Assembly: GCA_034508935.3 (NCBI GenBank)
Contig: CM067448.1
Coordinates: forward strand, 47,188,266-47,252,265
Source of the DNA: Berghia stephanieae
Taxonomy: Eukaryota; Mollusca; Gastropoda; Nudibranchia; Aeolidiidae
Direction: 5' to 3'
DNA: 64,000 bases
The notes under the pieces are model-generated. The model ran no database searches. It was not told the origin of the DNA and saw only the letters and a list, made by a program, of their open reading frames with translations. This document shows, piece by piece, positions 11,392 through 20,967 of the stretch. The position numbers were made by a program, and so were the translations under genes. Position 1 is the first letter of the stretch. The number at the start of each line of letters is the position of its first letter.

Positions 11392-11546
11392 ACACATATC
11401 GATGATTTCATGTAGGCATATGGACACTTTAAAGATACAGAAAATAAAACAAATATTATACTTTATATGTAGTTTATAATGATTATAGCACATCCTAAAT
11501 GCAAAATCCTTCAATACAATGTACTGGGGCCATACTCTTGAGATGG

Positions 11547-11612
11547 TATGGCGGTATGTGAAACATGGCATGGAGGTATGTGAAACGTGGCATGGTGGTA
11601 TATGAAACACAG
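11547..11612 (+). repeat. Short tandem repeat, ~22 bp unit
   Basis: Three adjacent versions of GGTATGTGAAAC(A/G)(T/C)GGCATG can be read. Confidence 0.75.
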
Positions 11613-12235
11613 AATACGATAATGCATGAAATCAATGAAACTTCTTCAAAACTATATCTAATACCCCTAAAAAAAAAGTATGAAATACGACATCAAGCTG
11701 AAAAGAAAAAAGGAAAAAAAAAAAAAGAAAAGAAACAAAAAGAAAGAAGGAAAAATTTTTTTAAATTTAATACAACCAAACTAAACAAAAAAATGGTTTC
11801 TAAAATAAAGCACCATTCTGATTACACTAAGAAAAATAAAGAGGAAACAATAAAATAAAGTCAATCGCACACCTTCCTACATGTACACTCAGACCCACAA
11901 ACACACTCTCATTCTCATACGAGAAAATGTTTATCGTGAATTCAATACAATTATGCAATACATTGAGAAAAAGTGTGGAGCAGGCAACTAAATCAATAAT
12001 GTTAAGAAATATGGGGTACAAAAACAGAGAAAATCACGACCAAACTCAGGATCCAATAGATATGACACTTCAGCTGGCTGTGTGTGTTGTGTGTGTAGCG
12101 AGAGAGAGAGAGAGGAGAGATAGAGAGAGGGGGGGGGGGGGAACGACTAGCCGTCACACTAGGCACTGATCCACCCATCTAGCTATGTTTATATTCCCTG
12201 TTTTTATCTGGCACCTCTCTATAAAAAATAGTCCA
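11613..12235. other. A-rich unassigned stretch with small GA and G runs
   Basis: A-rich sequence with AAG-type low complexity (11700-11760), then GA repeats and a G run near 12100-12140. No gene seen; the Lys-rich open frame is compositional. Confidence 0.5.
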
Positions 12236-12415
12236 TCAGAGCCTTAGGCCCATAGAGCCGGAGTTTATCCAGTTTTCATAGCATGAACGGACAACAGAAA
12301 TTGCTTGTACCCTTTGGATAGGTCGCTAGTTTATCGCAAATACGTACCACCAGATTTAACAGACCAGAGACCCAACCACTGCTGGGTGAACAGGGGGTGT
12401 TCAGAAAAAATCTCG
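12236..12415 (-). repeat. SINE B, body and 3' end
   Basis: Matches the body of SINE B (see 18695-18955) through AGAGCCTTAGGCCCATAGAG and CCACTGCTGGGTGAACAGGG. The tRNA-like head is absent. Confidence 0.75.
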
Positions 12416-12417
12416 AC

Positions 12418-12665
12418 TGGCAACATCCAATAGGTTTCAACATCTTGACACCATTCCCTCGTAATGACGCACAGTAACTGTTCTAAACTATCGGAACAAT
12501 GGCGGACGTCATTATCTCCATCACCGCCCTTGTGAAATACTTCTCCGACGCGCATAAAGTGTATCCGAGGAGAAAAATATTATAATCAATGATGTTTTGA
12601 CTTTTATACATTCTGATCATATGACATGTGAAAAAGTTCTAGCCAGCATGAAGAATAAAAGTACC
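12418..12665 (+). repeat. Dispersed repeat R, copy 1
   Basis: About 240 bp that matches 47242-47455 inverted, including GTTCTAGCCAGCATGAAGAA and TCTCCATCACCGCCCTTGTG. In the second copy it directly precedes a LINE reverse-transcriptase fragment in the same sense, so it may be LINE sequence. Confidence 0.7.
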
Positions 12666-12845
12666 AATTTTCTTTGTTTAGAACCAAGCTGCTGGTTTCT
12701 GGGTGTACGTGACATCAGACTATTGAATCCTATTGTGAAAATAGCAATACTAAACGGAGGAGTTCCTGGCACACACAGAGCCATCACGCCATTCCATTTT
12801 AGTAACGATAAAACAAATACAGTGGGAAGAAACAGATTGCAAAGT

Positions 12846-12895
12846 TCCGGGTTTGAAAGTATTTTGAAAAGATGAGGGCCATTTTAATTGGAGAG
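12846..12895 (+). repeat. Foldback element G, short fragment
   Basis: GGGTTTGAAAGTATTTTGAA and GATGAGGGCCATTTTAATTG resemble one arm of element G. Confidence 0.4.
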
Positions 12896-12944
12896 CGGTG
12901 GGGGGTGCCTGAAAAATACTGCTATCATGAAAATACAAACAAAA

Positions 12945-13090
12945 AAGTGAAAATGGAAAGGCTTCGAATGGGAACAGTACAAACAATAAATGTTTCGGGT
13001 ACAATACCTTCGTCAGCAAAACAATAAACAACGATTTTGTACACGAAATGCCCATTATTTGTACTGTCCAAAGCCTTCCCATTAAAAAAA
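12945..13090 (-). repeat. Hairpin repeat K with hammerhead-like core
   Basis: Inverted arms (GGAAAGGCTTCGAATGGGAA / GGAAGGCTTTGGACAGTAC) enclose, on the minus strand at 13016-12992, CTGACGA-AGGTATTGTACCC-GAAAC. This has the CUGANGA and GAAA blocks of a hammerhead ribozyme core separated by a GGT/ACC stem, although the closing A-C pair is unusual. Related copies are at 62880-62955 and, more distantly, at 13866-13985, 16395, 23165, 25890 and 55850. Confidence 0.5.
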
Positions 13091-13139
13091 TATTTTAAAA
13101 TAAAAACAAAAATTCCTTTATTCATCCCTTAGGGGAAAT

Positions 13140-13315
13140 TTCTCTCTAGTGTCTATTCCAATCAAAGACTGGAATCACCCAGACGTCAGCCGCAAATTGA
13201 GCTAGGGCGAGATGACTTGCTCAAGGCCACACAGCGCAATGGCGGGTGATTGAATCGGTACCTTTCGGGTACGAAGCAAAGACCGTACTGCTGAGCCACG
13301 CTACCCCTTTTTCGC
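13140..13315 (-). repeat. SINE D (tRNA-like head, GCCTTGAGCAAG body)
   Basis: On the minus strand a tRNA-like head (GGGTAGCGTGGCTCAGCAGT, then CCGAAAGGTACCGATTCAAT) precedes GGCCTTGAGCAAGTCATC and a tail. A second copy is at 15115-15300. Confidence 0.75.
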
Positions 13316-13762
13316 CTTTTCATTCATTTTAATTGATTGATACGTGGAAAAGGAATTTACGGGCCATTAATCTTCAAATGTGTTTTTTTTCATTCCTAAG
13401 TATGGCAGAGCTGTTGTATGATTTTCAACTACCAAAGTCAAAAGAATTAATATATAAAACAATATCAATACTAGTAAAAAATCTAATTCCATAGAGAAAG
13501 TTGAAAGGTCACATCAGGGTCCTTAAGTCTGACCAATAACGTTCTGTCTAAGCCAATATGAAAAAAAAAAACAACATAAAACGAATACAAGTGTACGATA
13601 AAAAAAATTCTAATAAATTAGGAAATAAATAGATTGGCTACTGAGTCAGGACCAACATCCTTCAACTCCTCATAGACATCGGTGAATAAAACATGGATGA
13701 TGACGATGATGATGATGGCAACAAGAGGATGAAGATATTCCATTGGCCCACAAGAGCCAGAC

Positions 13763-13798
13763 CTACAAGGTCATGCCACCTCCAGACCACTCTATCCT
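13763..13798 (-). CDS. EMC4: EMC4 last coding exon
   Basis: After a polypyrimidine stretch and CCACAG, the 36 nt read [11 protein letters not shown] and a TAG stop. This matches the short cytosolic (R/M)EFSGGG tail that ends EMC4 proteins, and it starts in phase 0 as the preceding exon requires. A poly-A signal was not identified with confidence. Confidence 0.88.
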   Translation of the reverse strand, partial: RIEWSGGGMTL

Positions 13799-16700
13799 CT
13801 GTGGAGAGAGAAAAGGACAAGAAAAAAAAAAGGTTTAAAGCAACATGTCCTTATTATAAAAAAATTGAGATAATTATCTCATTCGTCTGCAGTGTTTCAT
13901 TCATCCTGTTTTGTTGATAAAGGGGAAACCTGAGACGTCCACAATATCTGTTTTTGTTTATTAAATTGAAGCTTAAATTCAATGTAACTTTGTTATTTCT
14001 TTCCTCATCTCAATACGCCACCGCTGCCCCCTCCCAAACACTAAAAGAAAAGAAAATGTAGGCTATATGGTCTAATGGTATGACTCTCGCCTTCGGAGCA
14101 AAAGGTCCTGGATTCGAGTCCAGAGCAGTGCGTAGTCGAGTCCTAGGAAAAGGTTCTTTACTCACATTCTCTAACCATACTCAGGAGTAACATGAGTACC
14201 TGGCCACGAACAACTTTAGTTGTTTCTGTCTGAAAAAAAATTGTAATATCACCTAACAGGCATCATATCTCACCCTTGATAGTAAGTGTTGCTGTAAAGC
14301 GCTTTGAGCACATTTAGAGGATATTGCACTATATAAAAAAGCTCAAGTTACCGAATGACAAGAATAAGCACACACGGATCGCTGACGGGAATCCAATATC
14401 CAATTCTTATATGCAAGGGGAGGCTACTGGACTTTTTCCCAATGCTCAATATAAATTAAAAGGTACTTTCCCTTGAAAAGGACAAGATAAGAAGAAGAAT
14501 AAATAAAAGAAATATATGGAGAAAGTAATTATTGTTACAACCTTACTTAACAATAATTTGATATTAAGGCAATGGCCACAAGCCTTAAATAGACAGTTCA
14601 GACATACACTCCAGCATGGTCTCCTGGAACTCATTCGAATGTCCCAAATTTATTCCTTATTATTCTTTGTTAATACTCCATTCCTTCCTTGAACTAATTT
14701 TTACCTCAAACACGGTTTCCTCGAACTAATTTCACCCAGCCAATGTAAAAAAATAGATTAATTAAAGGTTTGTCTTTGTAATGAAACGGGTGATTTCAAC
14801 CACCGATTAACTGTTATATTGACAGTTACAATTGTGTATATATATCTACACTACATACACAGCCACTCACATATGTACTCTATCGCCGTTTCCCATAACC
14901 AACACCTCTCTGCTTATTCTTATCACTTTGCCACTCATTCTAATTTCAATGCCACATGCCATGATTTGCTAATGGTTGGCTACGACGGTAAATGAATGTT
15001 GTGATGATACAACATTCCACTCCCTACATACACACACCAACCCCCTGTAACATATCATGAATACAGTTATCTCCCTCAACATATCAATAACGTAAATAAA
15101 TAATTTCACTTTATTATCTCTTAGGGTCTATTTCAAGGGAATACAGGGATAACCCAGGTATCAGCCTCAGCTCAGTGCTGCAAATTGAACTAGGGAGAAT
15201 GGCTTGCTTAGGGCCACGTATAGTGATGAATAATCGAACTAGGTATCTTTCGAGTATGAAGCAAAAACCATATCACTGAGCCATTCAACCCCCCTCCCCC
15301 CTCTCTCTCTTCATCAAGTCATTTTGACAAGGCAGTTTCCTCAAACATTTTTGCATGTCCAGAGGAGTTAGAGGAAACCGCTTATCTCTTTGTTTGAAAA
15401 TTATAGCTACTGTTAATTATTTCTAAATATATCTGCTCAGGCAGAACTATTCATGTTGAGACACATTTTGGGTAAAGCAGTTGCGATCATATATCAAATA
15501 ACAAAAGGGTCATTCTCCCTACCTGTTGTGGTTGTACAAATGCCAACCAATCAGAAGCATGCGTTGGAAGGAGTCCCATGGTTTGACACTTGTAGACAGC
15601 CATAGCTAGACACAGCAAGTTGCCGATGCAGTAAACCAGCTTTTGGAAAGCAGCCTGATTTCCCTCAATACTTTTAAAGGCTGAAAAAAAAATTAAAAAA
15701 TTGAGCTTTTATATAGCACAATATCCACTAAACGTGCTCAAAGCGCTTTACAAGGGGTCTCTGGCCAATAGAAACATTTAACACGTAGGACAGGACATGA
15801 TGCCTGTTAGGCGATAGTACAATTTTTTTTCGGACAGAGTCAACGCTGTTAACGACCTGAGTACGGTGAGAGAATGTGAGTAAAGAGCCTTCTCCAAGGA
15901 CTCAACTATAGTACGAAGCGAAAATAGAAGTTCGTAAAGAAATAAATAGGTAACCCAATGGATACTAGGAGGATTACTGAACCCCTTGAAATGTACATGC
16001 CCATCCATTCTTATCTACACAATATGAAGCTACGACAGCAATGGATAGGATTGGATGTCTTAGTTTCGAATTGCGTATATCGAGCATATGTGATCCATCA
16101 TCTCAAAACAACGCATCTTTGTGGTATGACACTCGCCTTCGGATTGGGAGGTCCTGGGTTCAAGTCCTGAGTGGTGCATAGTCCTTGGAAAAGACTCTTT
16201 ACTCACATTCTCTCACCATACTCAGGTGTAAAATGATTACCTGGCCATTAACAGCATTATCTCTGATCAAAAACAAACTGTAATAATATCGCTTCATAGA
16301 CATCTTTCCAAAATTTTTCTACAGAGAAGACCTACAAATTATCCCTGTCGTTTATCTGGAATTAAGTAATGTATTTATGTCTTTATTAGTTTTTTTTGGT
16401 TGTTGGCTGAAGAAGGGTTTTGAGCCCAAAACGTTTTGTGTTAGGTATTTTGTTCTTTTTTGAAGCAGTTATATTCACTTTTGTTCATTACTTTTTACAG
16501 TCCACAGCTTCTAGCAGCCTAGTATCACTTTGACAATTTTAAGAGAACTATACTTAAAATATATTTTCTCTAACCCTGTGACAAAACAGTTGTGAAATAA
16601 AAATCTGGTAATATTGATTCCATTTCCGTATTTGTGATCAAATTCCCGTAACAATTACGGATAATAATCCGCAAAAGTAGGCAGGTCTGTTTTACTTAAA

Positions 16701-19700
16701 ATTTTGGAAATCAAAGCAAATTATGAGAAAGACTAAGCTGAAAACATACAAAAGCAATGTTTTAAGTGACCTGCTTTATGGAAGTGAAAGCTGGATAATG
16801 ACATGCTCCTTAATGCAGAAACTAGAAACCTTTCAAAACAAGTGTCTAAAAAGAATTTTAAACATATTTTGGCCTACAAAAAAACCCCCAAAAAAAACAG
16901 TGGATCCATTAAAGAAAGCTGACTGCACTGGCACTGAAAGCCAAATAAAAAGGAGATGGCGTTGGCTGGGTCAGAATGGAAAAAGGGTCACTTCCCAAGA
17001 CAGCCCTGTACTGGACAGCAGATCGGAAGAGAAAATGGAGAAGACCCAAAGAAACCTCGCGAAGGACCATGGAGAAAGAATTAAAGGAAGCAGGCTTGTC
17101 CTGGAATACAGCCACCACAACAACAAAAAATGGAGATGTCTGGTGGATGCCTCAAGGCCCGAAGAGGATTTTATTAAGCAGTGTATTCTACTACTACTTA
17201 CTATTTTGTACAGCAAGCATGGCCTGGATCGGCCTGAAGAACATCATGCCAACCATCATGATAGGAAATATGGAGATGGAGCTGCCAGCCATCCACATGA
17301 TGAACATATTCATAGGAACCTGCTTGATGGGACCCAAGGCAATGTCCCAGGATCGCTGAAATTAGAGGAATAGAAAAGATAAAATCTCAAATTACTATAA
17401 TTATTAATATCAGAGCTGCCAACCCCATCTGAGGAGAATGTGTACAATGGGACCTCAAAATGGAGATTTCATAAAAATGGGTACAATCCTGAAATCGACG
17501 GAAACTAACCATTGTGAAAGTAAGAGGATGGTAAACTTACATAAAGTCACACCGCACAAGCTCAATTGCAGAAACAATGATGTTCCCAAGACTATAATCC
17601 AATCCTTTCAGAATTCTACCTCCCAGCATGAAGATCATAATTGGTCAAAAAATATATGAATATCCACTTAGTCACCAAGGTTTCTCAATAGTAGTAGTAG
17701 TAGGCATCCTTCCGTCTCAAGAGACGATGGTTTGCGCCCTGTATGGCTTTAGTCTCATCAGTCTTGTTGAGAGCAACGACAGGTGTGACTCAGCAGACCA
17801 ATCCTTGCATGGCAGTCTCTACCGCAGTTGTTGCACACATAGTTTGACTGTGTGTTTGATATTTGGATCTGCTGCCTCTCTTTCCTCCTTGCTCTCCTCT
17901 CCTCAAACTTCATCTTTCTCTTCTCCTCACCTCTCTTCACTCCCTCCATCACCGCATATCTCCAGCCGCTGCAGTCGTCAGCAAGCGACTCCCAGGTGTT
18001 TGAGTCGATGCCTGCCAATTTCATGTCTCGTTTGCAGACATCATAGACGAGCAGAGCTGGACGGCCAGTCAGTCGCCGTCCAGAAGCTAGTTCACTGTAC
18101 ATGATGTCTTTGGGTATGCGTCGATTGTCCATCCTGTGTACGTGACCAAGCCATCGCAAGTAATAATAATAAGAGCATAACGAGCATCCGGGCTATTACA
18201 ACTAAAGAAAACTGAAGTGACTATAATAATAATAATAATAATAAAAATAAAAATAATAGTAACCAATAATAATAATAATATATAATAGACTCTTATATAG
18301 CGCACGGTATCCTCAACAATGAGGCGCTTGGCACTTTAAATGACATCAGCACATTATTATTGTTATTACCATTACTTTCATGATCATCAGTAATGAAAAC
18401 ATGGTCTGGTGCGCCTGATCAGGTAGATTGGGCTGATCATCATCTTCCACACGTGCAGCCATACCAGGCCATGAGATAAAAAGCCATTTTAACCACTTCG
18501 ATATGATTGGGGAAATCCTCATTAGGTAGAACAATAGCTTCACACGTGCAAAGTAACCAGAATTGAACCCAAAGATTTTTTCTGGACCTCTCCCCCCTTG
18601 TCCACACAACGGTAATTATATTAAGGTAATGCAGTAGGCAATTAATATCCTTAATAAAATAAATATGATAATTTACATAGGACATTTCCACGGATTGGGG
18701 GACCTGGTAGCTCAGTTGGTAGAGCACTCGCTTCACACGCAAAGGAACCAAGATCGATCCTGGGTGCAGTTGAGATTCTTTCCCAACCCTCATGTCCCCC
18801 AGCAGTAAATGAGTAGCCAGGTCTGTTAGAAAGTACTTTGCAATAGACTAGCGTCCTAACCAAAGGGTAACAAGCAATTGCTATTGTCCGTTTCACGCTA
18901 CAGAGTCTGGGATAAACTCCAGCTCCATGGGTCTTAAGGCTTTGAAGGACTACTCATTTACTTATTTCTACGGATTAACCATTCTCAAAAGTGATTAAAA
19001 ATGTTTCATTTATTCCCCTAACAGGCCATATGGAACCATGTTTCCATTTCAAATAGAATCAGTCACCTGTTAGGCATACTACCTCTCTTAATGCATATCC
19101 GTCACTGCCTCTAACTAGATACTCATACACACATCCGAGTTGTGTGGCTTTGTGGTATGACACTTGCCTTCAGATCGGATTGTTCTGAGTTCGAGCCCTG
19201 CTCTGAGCGGCACATAGTTGAGTCCTTAGAAAAGGCTCTTTACTCACATTCTCTCATCGGACTCAGGTATAAAATGAGTACCTGACTGTTAACAGTGTTG
19301 ACTTTGTTGGAAAAAAAAATATATGTGCAATATTGCGGAACAGGTGTGATGTCTTGTCCTACAAGTTACGTGTTGTTGCTGTTTGACCAGGGACCCTTTG
19401 TAAAGAACTTTGAGCACATTTTGTGGATATTTTGCAGTAAAAATGCTCAAAATTTCTTCTTTGACTATATATAATTAGACCTGTAAATCAGGGGTGAGAA
19501 TGACTGGTCACTAAAAAGGAGGAAATTTTTCCGCGCTTAGATCAAGAAGCATCCATGCAAAAATAACCTATAAATTTAAATTTCATTAAAATTTATTGTG
19601 ATGCAATCCAAAATGTGTCTCGCAGCAATTTCTGACATCACTCGGAGGAATTTCAAAAACTGAAAGTGTAATTATAACATGGTGGTTGTAGTAATGGTAG

Positions 19701-20320
19701 TCGTAGGTATGATGATGTGGTGATGGTTGTAGTAGTAGTGGTAGTCGCCACATCTCCCTTATTCACAGATTCACTAATGCCCACCTTCCATTGTTTCAAG
19801 TTGACCAGAGACACCAACTTAAAATTTGGCTCACGTAAATTTCAGAAACAATTCCGAATAATTTCAATGCTTAAACAGGAATTTCTGAAAACTAAATATA
19901 ATCTAATGAGATCTATAATCATCCCAATACCCCTTGTTTCAAATCAAGTAAAGTTCCAAAACCAATTTCATTATGACGTATAAAATAGAAAAATGAATGG
20001 TAGGGGTGGTGGTAATAATGATATGATGGTGGTTGTTGTACTGGTGGTAATGATAATTGTGATTTATGTGGTTGTGGTGGTTGCAGAAGCGGTGGTGGTG
20101 ATATTGTTGTGTTGGAGGAGGTTGTAGTAGTGGTGGTAAGGATGTGGTAGTGATTGTTGTTTTAATGGTGATAGTGTTTTGATGTCGTCGTCGTGGTGGT
20201 GGTAATGATGGTGATGATGATGATGTGGTGGAGGTGGTTGTAATAGTAGTAGTGGTGGTGCTTCATGAAATGATGGTGTGGCGATGGTGGTGGTTGTAGT
20301 AGTAGTAGTGGCAGTGATGA

Positions 20321-20354
<34 letters not shown>

Positions 20355-20478
20355 GATAAGGTGTGTACTTGGTGATGAAAAGAGAGATTGATGGCTGATG
20401 TGAAAAGGATATGATCCACTTTATAGATTCAGGTTTGTCTGACAGAAGGACAGATAGTGTGTGTGTATGTGTGTGAGG

Positions 20479-20566
<88 letters not shown>

Positions 20567-20824
20567 AGAGCGAGAGAGAGAGAGAGAGAGTTAGTGATGA
20601 GTACAGAACGATGAAAGTGTGAGTGAACTTTATTGATTTGTATGTGAACGTGCATATGTGTGTATGACACAGAGAGAGAAAGAGAGAGAGATTGAAGTAA
20701 AGGTGTTTGTGATGACCTGTTATTGATAAGTAGTGGAGGATGAACATGAAAGCTAATCGGGACTAAACAAATAACTGTACTTTATTGATTTGTGTGTCTA
20801 TGTGTGTTTGTGTAAAAAGAGATA

Positions 20825-20910
<86 letters not shown>

Positions 20911-20915
20911 GGAGG

Positions 20916-20967
<52 letters not shown>

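Noticed and set aside
14446-14634. Alternative EMC4 terminal exon beginning with RMSS
   Set aside because: Only the first two residues fit; the 13763-13798 exon gives WSGGGMTL with a good acceptor and phase.
17628-18104. 158-codon plus-strand frame
   Set aside because: Antisense of the LINE C-terminal region, whose minus frame has recognised motifs.
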